A stretch of DNA of 64,000 nt from CALINF01 sp039990395 (lineage in GTDB: Bacteria > Pseudomonadota > Gammaproteobacteria > Pseudomonadales > Halieaceae): contig JBDXFZ010000139.1 in assembly GCA_039990395.1 (NCBI GenBank), positions 1 through 64,000 of the forward strand, written 5' to 3'. The notes beneath the pieces are model-generated. The model made no database searches, was not told the DNA's origin, and saw only the letters and a program-made list of their open reading frames with translations. The translations under genes were made by a program, and so were the position numbers. This document shows, in pieces, positions 33,032 to 41,265 of the stretch. The number at the start of each line of letters is the position of its first letter. Positions within the stretch are counted from its first letter, which is position 1.

Positions 33032-35896
33032 ATGGTGACACGACGCCTCTCAACCGCTCTTGCTGTGGGCTTTATTGCAGCGCTAACTGCCTGCGGTGGT
33101 GGCAGTGGTAGCGAAGGCTCCCCGTCGCCCTCCAACCAGCCTCCTGTGGCTGACCCGGGTAGCGCACAAACCGTTAATGCGTTTCAAGATGTGCTGCTCG
33201 ATGGTACTGGCAGCACAGATCCTGACGGTGTTGTCAGCACTTATCTCTGGCAGCAGGTCTCGGGACCGGCGCTAACTCTGGCAAATGCCGATACGCCACA
33301 GGCCTCGTTTACAGCACCAGATATACCTGCGGGTGCTACCCTCGTTTTCTCACTGACGGTCACCGACGATGAGGGCGCTCGCAGCTCATCCAATGTTGCC
33401 ATTACAGTAAATGCCACCCAAGTACTGCAACGTTTCTCACTCACCGGTACGGTAGACGCCTCGACCAACCAGGTCCGTGATGGTGACACCAATGACCCTA
33501 CCGACCCGGTTGAAAGCAACAACTCACCAGGCTCCGCACAACGCATAAGCAACCCGGTCACTGTAGGGGGTTACGTCAATCAACCCGGGACTGGCTCCGA
33601 GGGAGCCTTCCATAGCGCTGGCGACATAGATGACTACTATCGAGTAGAGCTTCTGGCCGGCCAGAGCGTGACATTGCTAGTGGCTGACTACCAGACTGCT
33701 GACGCCGATCTGTACTTGCTAGATACAAATGGCGCGGTTCTCGATTTCTCCATCGACGTGGGAGAAGTGGAAACTTTGGAGATCAGCGCCGATGGTACCT
33801 ATTTGGTGAATGTATTCGCGTTCGAGGGCGCCACCAACTACACGCTAGCAGTTGGCTCACGCCCCCCGGGTATCACTGCGAACCCTCGCGCCGAAGTCAT
33901 CCCCTGGGAAACTGTTGTGGCGTTTCGAGACCCCCGCCCCCAACCCTCGCTGGCAACATCGCGACGGCAACAGATCATGGATCGCGTCGGCATGATCAAG
34001 CGCAGTGGCGACTGGGAAGGCCCAAACCTGCTGGCTATGCATTCCGCGGCTTCCGACTTTGATCAGTCCTTGCAGCGCCTCGGAACAGCTCTGCAGCGCA
34101 AAGGCATGATCATCGACCACGCACTATCGGCTCGCTGGGAAACCCTGATGACGATTAAGTCTCTGCGCCGCGATCCACAAATTACTCACGCCGAACCCAA
34201 CTATCGGGTGCATGCATACGCCAGTACCAACGATGAGGCGTATCCGTTTCAATGGCACTACCCATTGATTAATCTGCCGGCAGCGTGGGACACCACAACA
34301 GGCGCATCTGAAGTGATTGTCGCCGTTATTGATACCGGAATTTTGTCACGTCACCCCGATTTAGACGGACAACTGGTACCAGGCTTTGACTTCATTCGCT
34401 CGGCCAGCAGTAGCGCCGATGGTGACGGCATCGACCCCGACCCGGAAGAGCCCGCGACTGGCTCCGGTATCAGCGGCAACAACTTTCACGGTACCCATGT
34501 AGCAGGCACTGTGGCAGCGCGAGGCAACAACGGAATCGGGGTTGTTGGCGCGGCCTACTCAGCCCGCGTGATGCCAATAAGAGCACTGGGCATCGACGGC
34601 AGCGGCACCAGCTATGACCTGAACCAGGCGATCCGTTATGCCGCCGCACTGCCCAACGATTCTGGCACGGTGCCTGAGCAAGCCGCCGACGTCATAAACC
34701 TGAGCCTTGGTGGCGCGGGCTTTAGTGAGGTTGATCAGGCCTTGTTTCGTGAACTGAGTGCAGCTGGAATATTGGTAGTGGCAGCAGCGGGCAACGATGG
34801 CAGCAGCATTGCCAGTTACCCCGCCGCGTATGATGGCGTTTTCTCAGTAAGCGCGGTGGACGCACAAGGGCAAATCACCCGCTATTCCAACCGGGGCAAC
34901 ACCATCGACATCGCAGCTCCTGGCGGAGACGCATCTGCGGACTTTAACGGTGATGGCTACCCAGACGGTGTACTCAGCACGGGCGGCTCGAATACCGACT
35001 TCGCCTACACATTTCTTAGTGGGACATCGATGGCCGCCCCGCATGTAGCAGGCGTTTTCGCGTTGATGAAAAGTGTGAACGCTGCATTGGGCGCATCCGA
35101 TATAGAGGCTCTGCTGAGCCGAGGTGACATCACTGATGATGTTGGTACACCCGGCCCTGATAGCAACTACGGATACGGAATCATCAATGCGCAGCGAGCC
35201 GTAGATGCGGCGCTTAACCTCGCCGGAGAAGACAACCCCGCAGTTGCTGCGATCACCGCAAATACCAATCTAATCAGTTTTGGCGGTGCTATCACTAACC
35301 TGACTCTCGGCATCAGCCGTGCTGGCTCTGGGTCGCTGCAAGTCACTAGAATAGCGGGCTCTGAGCCGTGGTTAACAATATCGCCTGCCGAAGTGGATAC
35401 TGATGGCCTTGGGTTGTACAACGTAACCATAGACCGCGGCTTGCTGAGCGATGGCGTGAATTCCGGCGAGATAACCGTTTTTTCCAGCGAAAACACGCTG
35501 AAGGTTTCTGTGCTGGCAACTGGCGGCGACGCGGCAGTGTCTGATCTGGGGCGTATCTACATCCTGCTGATCGACGATGCCACGGAGGAAGTAGTGGCTG
35601 AGGCAAGCGCGCTACCGCGCGGCGGAAACTATGCTTTCGACTTTGGTGAAGTACCGGCTGGAACCTACCAGATCTATGCTGGCACAGACTTGGATAATGA
35701 CTTTACGATCTGTGATTCGGGGGAGGCCTGCGGTGCCTGGCTAACCATTGACCAACCACAACTAATAGAACTCACAACTGATCGTGACAATATCGATTTT
35801 GCGATAGAGTATCTGGTGGTGATTCCTACCATCGCGTCGGCTGGGAATACAGAGCCAACACTGCTGCGATCCCGCAGGCCCCTTGGCAACAACTAA
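33032..35896 (+). CDS. Secreted lipoprotein subtilase (S8) with N-terminal PKD-like and PPC domains
   Basis: 954 aa. Lipoprotein signal with lipobox LTAC (C21); PKD-like domain (about 38-130, PPVADPGSAQTVNAFQDVLLDGTGSTDPDG); pre-peptidase C-terminal-type domain placed before the protease (about 155-275); a linker containing a propeptide-like stretch (about 285-400); and the S8 catalytic domain with D434 (VIDTGI), H486 (FHGTHVAG) and S666 (GTSMAAPH). A BACON-like beta domain and a carboxypeptidase-regulatory-like end (about 745-940) follow. It is predicted to be tethered to the cell envelope and to degrade extracellular protein. AGGAG lies about 16 bases before the ATG, rather far. Confidence 0.9.
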   Translation: MVTRRLSTALAVGFIAALTACGGGSGSEGSPSPSNQPPVADPGSAQTVNAFQDVLLDGTGSTDPDGVVSTYLWQQVSGPALTLANADTPQASFTAPDIPAGATLVFSLTVTDDEGARSSSNVAITVNATQVLQRFSLTGTVDASTNQVRDGDTNDPTDPVESNNSPGSAQRISNPVTVGGYVNQPGTGSEGAFHSAGDIDDYYRVELLAGQSVTLLVADYQTADADLYLLDTNGAVLDFSIDVGEVETLEISADGTYLVNVFAFEGATNYTLAVGSRPPGITANPRAEVIPWETVVAFRDPRPQPSLATSRRQQIMDRVGMIKRSGDWEGPNLLAMHSAASDFDQSLQRLGTALQRKGMIIDHALSARWETLMTIKSLRRDPQITHAEPNYRVHAYASTNDEAYPFQWHYPLINLPAAWDTTTGASEVIVAVIDTGILSRHPDLDGQLVPGFDFIRSASSSADGDGIDPDPEEPATGSGISGNNFHGTHVAGTVAARGNNGIGVVGAAYSARVMPIRALGIDGSGTSYDLNQAIRYAAALPNDSGTVPEQAADVINLSLGGAGFSEVDQALFRELSAAGILVVAAAGNDGSSIASYPAAYDGVFSVSAVDAQGQITRYSNRGNTIDIAAPGGDASADFNGDGYPDGVLSTGGSNTDFAYTFLSGTSMAAPHVAGVFALMKSVNAALGASDIEALLSRGDITDDVGTPGPDSNYGYGIINAQRAVDAALNLAGEDNPAVAAITANTNLISFGGAITNLTLGISRAGSGSLQVTRIAGSEPWLTISPAEVDTDGLGLYNVTIDRGLLSDGVNSGEITVFSSENTLKVSVLATGGDAAVSDLGRIYILLIDDATEEVVAEASALPRGGNYAFDFGEVPAGTYQIYAGTDLDNDFTICDSGEACGAWLTIDQPQLIELTTDRDNIDFAIEYLVVIPTIASAGNTEPTLLRSRRPLGNN

Positions 35897-35933
35897 CACG
35901 GCATAAAACTCAACTCACCCGGACTTTACTAGT

Positions 35934-37532
35934 ATGAAACTTACTCGCCTCCTTCTCTCGACTTTGCTGTGCTCGACATTGCTAGCATGCGGTAGCGACG
36001 TGCAGGAAGACCCAGTTACCACGACTGACCTAACGGGTGAAAAAGCTACGCAGGACATTGCGGTCACGGCGCAGCCAACCGAAAAAATTGAGGTTGAATC
36101 TGATACCGAGGGCACACAATCAAACTCTGAAAATCTGCCATCATCTCTCTCGTTGGTAAGAAACCAGTGGACGGGTGATCTGGATGGCATGCTCGAGCGA
36201 CGCGTGATACGCGTGCTGACCGTTTATGGAGCGGGTCGTTACTATCTGGACAATGGGGAAGAAAAAGGCATCGTGGCCGAGGTTATGGGTCGATTCGAGG
36301 ACGCGGTCAACGACAGCATGGACAACGGTCACGTGCGCGTACACGTGATCGTAATACCCGTCGCTCGGGATCAGCTAATTCCAGCGTTGCTTGAGGGTAA
36401 AGGCGACATTGCCTCGGCTGGACTCTCGATTACACCTGAGCGACTGACCGAAGTGGATTTCAGTATTCCCTCCAGCAAACCACTTTCGGAAATTCTGGTC
36501 ACAGGGCCATCCGCGCCTCCCCTTGAAACAATAGAAGACCTGTCGGGCCAGACCGTCCATGTACGAGTATCCAGCAGTTACCGCATGAGTCTGGAAAACC
36601 TGAACGAGCGACTGGTGGCCCAAGAAAAGGAGCCAGTCGTCATAGAGCCAATGTCTGAGCTTTTGGAGGACGATGATCTGATCGAAATGGTCAACGCAGG
36701 GCTTTTGCCATGGGTCATCGTGGACGAGTACAAGCCTCAGCTTTGGGATGGCGTGTTCACCAACCTGACCGTACGCAACGACATCGTTTTTCGAGAGGGC
36801 GGCCGCATTGCCTGGGCCTTTCGCAAGAACAGCCCACAACTTGCTTCAGCGGCCAATGCATTCTTACGCAAGAACCGAGAAGGCACCATGATCGGCAACA
36901 TCATGCGGAACCGATACATACGCGATTTTGACTGGGCAGCAAACGCGCTGAGCAGCGATGAGTACGCGCGATTTGAGGAGTTAGAGTCGATTTTTCGCAC
37001 CTATGGCGAACAATATGGTATCGAGTATCTGCTCGCCGCGGCTCAAGGCTATCAGGAAAGTCGGCTGGACCAATCAGTGCGCTCAGGAGCAGGCGCCGTG
37101 GGCGTAATGCAATTACTGCCGAGCACCGCATCTGATGACAAAGTAGACATTGATAACATTCACGAAGTTGATGCCAATATCCATGCTGGCATCAAGTATC
37201 TTCACTATTTGCGAGATCGCTATTTCGATGACCCTGACATTGATCAACTGAACCAGACCCTACTGGCATTGGCAGCCTATAACGCCGGCCCAGCTCGTAT
37301 GATCAATCTACGTGCGAAGGCCGAAGCGCAGGGATACAACCCTAATATGTGGTTCGATAACGTGGAATTAATTGCGGCAAAAGAAATCGGTAGAGAAACT
37401 GTTCAGTACGTCGCCAATATCTTCAAGTACTACCTGAGCTATAGAATGGTAGCGATGCAGGCACTAAAGCGTCAGGCCGCACGCGAGGCGGTAGGCATCG
37501 ACGCAATACCCGAAGGTAACAACGGCAACTGA
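35934..37532 (+). CDS. mltF: Membrane-bound lytic murein transglycosylase F
   Basis: 532 aa lipoprotein (lipobox LLAC, C19). A 60-residue acidic linker leads to a solute-binding-protein (SBP_bac_3) domain (about 80-310, from RVIRVLTVYGAGRYYLDNGEEKG), then the SLT lysozyme-like domain (about 345-490) with catalytic E375 in YQESRLD and VMQLLPSTA and AAYNAGPARM. It cleaves peptidoglycan glycan strands to anhydromuropeptides at the outer membrane inner face. Compared with E. coli MltF the linker after the lipobox is unusually long and rich in Thr, Glu and Asp. It is 37 bases after the subtilase gene on the same strand. Confidence 0.92.
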   Translation: MKLTRLLLSTLLCSTLLACGSDVQEDPVTTTDLTGEKATQDIAVTAQPTEKIEVESDTEGTQSNSENLPSSLSLVRNQWTGDLDGMLERRVIRVLTVYGAGRYYLDNGEEKGIVAEVMGRFEDAVNDSMDNGHVRVHVIVIPVARDQLIPALLEGKGDIASAGLSITPERLTEVDFSIPSSKPLSEILVTGPSAPPLETIEDLSGQTVHVRVSSSYRMSLENLNERLVAQEKEPVVIEPMSELLEDDDLIEMVNAGLLPWVIVDEYKPQLWDGVFTNLTVRNDIVFREGGRIAWAFRKNSPQLASAANAFLRKNREGTMIGNIMRNRYIRDFDWAANALSSDEYARFEELESIFRTYGEQYGIEYLLAAAQGYQESRLDQSVRSGAGAVGVMQLLPSTASDDKVDIDNIHEVDANIHAGIKYLHYLRDRYFDDPDIDQLNQTLLALAAYNAGPARMINLRAKAEAQGYNPNMWFDNVELIAAKEIGRETVQYVANIFKYYLSYRMVAMQALKRQAAREAVGIDAIPEGNNGN

Positions 37533-37538
37533 AGTCAA

Positions 37539-37976
37539 CTAACTGGCTAGGGCGGGCCTGCTAAGAAGGTGGTAACAATAGCCACCCATTGCCCCTGCCA
37601 AGCCCTGCCCGACCAGGCCGGCCAAGGTGCGTGTAACGGCAACACCTGAAACACCCAGCACCGCTTTCATAATCAGGTGCAACGCCACTACTGCAACGAA
37701 GCCCGCCAGTGTAAAAAGCAGTGCTCGCTGACCTGGCAGCAAGCGGGTAAGCGCTGCCGCTACGGGTAACCCGAGTACAAACGCTACGAACATCAGCAGT
37801 AGATAACTTGAGGCCATACCCATAATGTCGTGCCATGTGGCTGCTATACGCTCTGCGAATGTCACATCCAGCCCAAACGACTGCACGGTTGCCAGTATCA
37901 TTTGGGTGAAAATGACACTGGCCAACAGGTAGGCAATCAAGACCGCTGGAAAGAAAGCTCTGAGTACGCGCACCAT
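37539..37976 (-). CDS. Four-span inner-membrane protein of unknown function
   Basis: 145 aa, not recognised. Four hydrophobic segments (about 8-28, 52-75, 83-105 and 115-135) linked by short loops, with a conserved-looking TWHDIMGMASSY between the first and second. It is convergent with mltF, the stop codons being six bases apart, and divergent from the sugar dehydrogenase gene, whose start is 63 bases away. No functional assignment. Confidence 0.65.
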   Translation of the reverse strand: MVRVLRAFFPAVLIAYLLASVIFTQMILATVQSFGLDVTFAERIAATWHDIMGMASSYLLLMFVAFVLGLPVAAALTRLLPGQRALLFTLAGFVAVVALHLIMKAVLGVSGVAVTRTLAGLVGQGLAGAMGGYCYHLLSRPALAS

Positions 37977-38039
37977 GGTGGTTCATCCCCGCTGTGAGTT
38001 GTGCCTATAATGACCCACTACACCGCAAAGGAAAAGCCA

Positions 38040-39140
38040 ATGAAGAAGGGGCTCATCAGGGCAGCCACCGGCCCATTGACCGCACTGGCAATAGGGCTGG
38101 CCTCGTGGACGGCGACAGCAGCCGACTACAAGCTAGTACCAGTCGCAAGTGATCTGGCGAACCCGTGGTCTATTGCGCAGTTACCTGACAACAGCTTTCT
38201 GGTAACACTGCGAGCGGGCAAGTTGCTGCACATTGATGCCGACGGAAGCTCAGTCGAGATAGCGGGCGTACCCGACACCTATTTCGCTGGCCAGGGCGGC
38301 TTCTTTGACATCGTGCTGCACCCGCAATTCGATCGCAATCGGGTGGTTTACTTGTCCTACGCTCATGGCACACCCGAAGCCAATGGTACTGCAATCATCA
38401 GGGCTGTACTCACTGACGATGCACTGGAAGAGGCCAAGCAGATATTGTTGGTAGCTCCACAAAAGGACACGCCACAACATTACGGCGGTCGTATGTTATT
38501 CCTCCCCGATAACACTCTGCTCCTGTCTACCGGAGATGGCTTTGAATATCGCGAGGCCGCACAAGACACATCCAGCGAGCTGGGCAAGGTGTTGCGTGTT
38601 AACGATGACGGAAGTATTCCAGCTGATAACCCGTTTCAAAGCGCTGGTAGCGAACGGGTATGGAGCTACGGCCATCGCAATCCTCAAGGCCTTGCGCTAG
38701 ACCAGAGCACAGGTACTGTCTACTTGCACGAGCATGGCCCCAAAGGCGGCGACGAAATCAACATAATCGAACCGGGCAACAACTATGGCTGGCCCGCGAT
38801 AAGCTATGGCGTGGATTACAGCGGAGCCTATGTTTCACCGTTCACAGAGGCGCCGGGGATGATTCAACCTTCCAAAAAATGGGTACCCAGCATCGCCCCA
38901 TCGGGAATGGCACTCTATCAAGGACAACACTTCCCGCAATGGCAAGGGGATCTCTTCGTGGGTGCATTGGTTGACATGGAGGTCAGGCGTGTCGACCTGG
39001 AGAAGGGTGAAGTTGTAGGCGAAGAGCCGCTCTTTACAGAACTCGAGGAACGCATACGCGATATACGCATGGGCTCCGATGGCTATCTGTACATCTTGAC
39101 CGATGGCAAGGGACAACTGCTGCGAGTGACGCCTAAGTAA
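38040..39140 (+). CDS. PQQ-dependent soluble aldose sugar dehydrogenase (Asd/YliI type)
   Basis: 366 aa. Signal peptide about 1-24 (ALAIGLASWTATAA), then a six-bladed beta-propeller: LVPVASDLANPWSIAQLPDNSFLV, FDIVLHPQF, GGRMLFLPDNTLLLSTGDG, WSYGHRNPQGLALD, LHEHGPKGGDEINIIEPGNNYGWP. These are the segments that bind PQQ and calcium in Asd and soluble glucose dehydrogenase. It oxidises aldoses at C1 in the periplasm, passing electrons to the respiratory chain. ATG 38040 has AAAGGAAAA just upstream. PQQ synthesis genes are not in the window. Confidence 0.88.
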   Translation: MKKGLIRAATGPLTALAIGLASWTATAADYKLVPVASDLANPWSIAQLPDNSFLVTLRAGKLLHIDADGSSVEIAGVPDTYFAGQGGFFDIVLHPQFDRNRVVYLSYAHGTPEANGTAIIRAVLTDDALEEAKQILLVAPQKDTPQHYGGRMLFLPDNTLLLSTGDGFEYREAAQDTSSELGKVLRVNDDGSIPADNPFQSAGSERVWSYGHRNPQGLALDQSTGTVYLHEHGPKGGDEINIIEPGNNYGWPAISYGVDYSGAYVSPFTEAPGMIQPSKKWVPSIAPSGMALYQGQHFPQWQGDLFVGALVDMEVRRVDLEKGEVVGEEPLFTELEERIRDIRMGSDGYLYILTDGKGQLLRVTPK

Positions 39141-39141
39141 G

Positions 39142-39168
39142 CTGTTGTGATCGTAAAGACCACAACAG
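39142..39168. terminator. Hairpin after the sugar dehydrogenase gene
   Basis: Eight-base perfect stem CTGTTGTG / CACAACAG with an 11-base loop, starting two bases after the stop codon, without a T tract. A second weaker stem, GCTGGC / GCCAGC, spans 39180-39209. Together they lie between convergent genes and may end both transcripts, but neither is a classical terminator. Confidence 0.45.
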
Positions 39169-39234
39169 TCATAGATAACGCTGGCCTCAACTAATGGGCT
39201 GAAGCCAGCTGATCTACACCATCAGTTCGCCAAA

Positions 39235-39816
39235 TTAGCGCTTTGCGGCTGCCTTTTTCTTTGGTGCTGCCTTTTTCTTCGGTGCCGCTTTTTTCTTGGC
39301 TACCGTTTTGCGCTTGGGTGCTGCCTTTTTCTTGGCCGCAACTTTTTTCTTGGCCGGGGCCTTCTTTTTAGCAGGCGCCTTTTTCTTTGCCGCCTTCTTA
39401 CTCTTCTGCTTCGCCGCTCGTTCAGCGGCTTTCTCAACCATCGCAGCAGCCCGCTCAGCCGCTTTGGCCTTACGTTCTTCCAACACCGCATCTGCACGCA
39501 TCGGCATTAGCTTGTCTGCATAGTCATATGCAGCTTTGGCTACATTTGACACAGTGTCGCCGAGTTCCTGGACTTGTTTAATCAGAGCGTCGACTTTTTT
39601 CCTGTTGTCTGTAGTCGCTTTCTTTGTAAGCGCAGCTCGTGCCTTTTTCAACCGTGTATTGGCGGTACTGTGCTTCTTTCGAGCCGCCGCGAGATCACGC
39701 TTTGCTTTGCCGTGAGCTTTCTCGGTTTCTGCAAGCAGACGCTTACGCAGTTTTTCAACTTCACGATTTGCTCGCTCAGCCATTTTGGTGGCCTGCGCCA
39801 GTTCTTTCTCTAACAT
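39235..39816 (-). CDS. Histone H1-like/AlgP-like Lys-Ala-rich DNA-binding protein
   Basis: 193 aa. Residues about 1-130 are strongly helical and charged, with heptad spacing compatible with a coiled coil; residues 137-193 are a low-complexity basic tail of K-K-K-A-(A/P) units. The tail is like those of AlgP of Pseudomonas and bacterial H1-like Hc proteins, which bind DNA non-specifically and modulate transcription. ATG 39816 has GGTGA upstream. Lengths of such tails vary between strains by repeat slippage. The gene stands alone, convergent with the sugar dehydrogenase. Confidence 0.85.
   Translation of the reverse strand: MLEKELAQATKMAERANREVEKLRKRLLAETEKAHGKAKRDLAAARKKHSTANTRLKKARAALTKKATTDNRKKVDALIKQVQELGDTVSNVAKAAYDYADKLMPMRADAVLEERKAKAAERAAAMVEKAAERAAKQKSKKAAKKKAPAKKKAPAKKKVAAKKKAAPKRKTVAKKKAAPKKKAAPKKKAAAKR
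39238..39408 (-). repeat. Degenerate tandem repeat encoding the Lys-Ala tail
   Basis: The 171 bases coding for the basic tail are built of about 11-12 degenerate 12-15-base units (K-K-K-A-A-P or K-K-K-A-P-A patterns). They form the most repetitive stretch in the window and could expand or contract by slippage, changing tail length in steps of four or five residues. Confidence 0.75.
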
Positions 39817-39973
39817 AAATCACCCACTCATTAGTCAAACTTGTTATTCCCAAAGCAGTGTAGGCCGAATCCTTGAACTTGTAACGATTATTTTTTAATC
39901 AACATCATGAGACGCGCAAACGAGTAGTTTGCGGTAAACTCCCTACACCTATAACACCATGGCGGGGAGAGGG

Positions 39974-40216
39974 ATGACAGACGCTAAATCACCCGGCAAA
40001 CTGCGCGCACCTAAAGCCGTGCGTAAAAAGTTGCGCTCTGCTGCGATTGCTCGTGTTCGCCAAGATATGATCCACGCAGGTCGTCAGGAGGCTGACTACT
40101 CCGTAGAAGATCTGGAATATCTGGTCGCTGAGAAAGAAAAGGAGATCTGGTCAGGCTTAGGCTGGAAAGGTTTCGGTATTGCCGCGCTGTTGCTGGGTAT
40201 CAACATAGGCATCTGA
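39974..40216 (+). CDS. Small basic protein with C-terminal membrane segment, unknown function
   Basis: 80 aa, not recognised. A basic N-terminal half (PGKLRAPKAVRKKLRSAAIARVRQ), an acidic amphipathic middle (SVEDLEYLVAEKEKEI) and one hydrophobic C-terminal helix (WKGFGIAALLLGINIGI). GGGGAGAGGG lies directly upstream of ATG 39974; the ORF reaches back to 39959. Its stop is two bases before the next gene, so the two form a unit. Possibly a tail-anchored inner-membrane protein. Confidence 0.65.
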   Translation: MTDAKSPGKLRAPKAVRKKLRSAAIARVRQDMIHAGRQEADYSVEDLEYLVAEKEKEIWSGLGWKGFGIAALLLGINIGI

Positions 40217-40218
40217 AT

Positions 40219-40635
40219 ATGTCCCTATTCCGAGTGATCAAGTATTCGTCCATTCTGTTTTTCCTCGGAAAATACAAGAGCAAGCTGTTCAGGGTTATTG
40301 CAGTACTATTGTTTGCAATGGTCACCTCCCTACTCTATCAGGATCTGGCAAACTACCTTGCGCAGCAACACCCCGACACGTTGATTTATGCACTGATCGG
40401 CAAAATTGCTATCGTCTACGGCTCGCTAGTGTTCGTGCTGTGGCAATTCAGGCCCGAGCCGGACACAAAAAATCCACCTCTGCAGGCAGGCTCCACCAGT
40501 GAGACCAGCAAACGCTCCGGAGAACAGAACGCCGCAGCGACAGTAGATAGGCTGTCGCAGCTCGAAGACCTGGATACTCACCAGCGACTGCGTACCCGCT
40601 ACGAGCAAATGCTTGAAAAAGAGAAAAAAGGCTGA
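40219..40635 (+). CDS. Small membrane protein of unknown function
   Basis: 138 aa, not recognised. Two hydrophobic segments (about 25-42 and 60-78) are followed by a hydrophilic C-terminal tail (about 85-138) with a helical end (LDTHQRLRTRYEQMLEKEKKG). It starts two bases after the preceding small gene, with which it is presumably co-transcribed, and precedes the zinc-ribbon gene by about 70 bases. Confidence 0.65.
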   Translation: MSLFRVIKYSSILFFLGKYKSKLFRVIAVLLFAMVTSLLYQDLANYLAQQHPDTLIYALIGKIAIVYGSLVFVLWQFRPEPDTKNPPLQAGSTSETSKRSGEQNAAATVDRLSQLEDLDTHQRLRTRYEQMLEKEKKG

Positions 40636-40703
40636 AAACTAGCCTGAGGCAAATTGCGGGCTATAATGGAACAACAAGAACTTAAGACAGACAGGGACAT
40701 CCC

Positions 40704-41099
40704 ATGGAATACAACGCAGACGAACACAGCATCGAGTGCCCAAAATGTGGGCATGGCATGAACGAGATAACCTATGGCGAAGTCACCATAGATCGATGCA
40801 CCAATTGCTCCGGCCTGTGGTTTGATACCGGCGAAGCAGAAGCATTGAAGAGCAAATGGATGGGCGACGCTCTGGACATGGGTAGCCCAGACGAAGGCAA
40901 AAAGTGGGACGCTGTCGATGATATCGCATGCCCCCGCTGCGGTAAGGATATGACCAAAACTTCAGACCCCACTCAGAGTCATATCTGGTACGAGACCTGC
41001 AATGAACACGGCATGTTCATGGACGCGGGCGAATTTACCGACTTCAAACACGAAACGCTAGCCGACTGGTTCAGAGGGTTGATCAAAGGCTCTCGCTAG
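40704..41099 (+). CDS. TFIIB-type zinc-ribbon protein
   Basis: 131 aa. The first ribbon is complete: C-P-K-C at about 11-14 and C-T-N-C about 20 residues later, followed by the zf-TFIIB hallmark GLWFDTGEAEAL. A second, partial copy (CPRCGKDM, then TCNEHGMFMDAGEFTDF) has one pair converted to C-x-x-H. Such small proteins are common in bacteria and have no established role; metal binding is the only safe statement. A strong terminator follows 20 bases after the stop. Confidence 0.82.
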   Translation: MEYNADEHSIECPKCGHGMNEITYGEVTIDRCTNCSGLWFDTGEAEALKSKWMGDALDMGSPDEGKKWDAVDDIACPRCGKDMTKTSDPTQSHIWYETCNEHGMFMDAGEFTDFKHETLADWFRGLIKGSR

Positions 41100-41119
41100 C
41101 ACCGTGCCTTGTCCGCGCA

Positions 41120-41143
41120 GGGGCCGCTAAGCGGCCCCTTTTT
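41120..41143 (+). terminator. Rho-independent terminator after the zinc-ribbon gene
   Basis: Perfect 8-base stem GGGGCCGC / GCGGCCCC with a three-base loop and five following T residues, 20 bases after the stop codon. Confidence 0.92.
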
Positions 41144-41265
41144 GTTTCCATCTTTTGGCAAGCAACTGGCGCTCACCACTTTCGAGTCAGGCTCATTTGA
41201 AGCATGACACTTTACAGTGCGCAACGCCCGAGCCAGACTGCTCCGATGCTTAAAGATTTCTTCCT

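Noticed and set aside
36375..36839. 154-residue minus-strand ORF inside mltF
   Set aside because: Antisense shadow of the solute-binding-like domain; no ribosome site or family resemblance.
39238..39408. CRISPR-like repeat array
   Set aside because: The repeats are in frame, degenerate and without spacers; they code for the Lys-Ala tail.
39300..39497. Arginine-rich ORF overlapping the H1-like tail
   Set aside because: It is an out-of-frame reading of the Lys-Ala repeats, which gives artificial basic composition.
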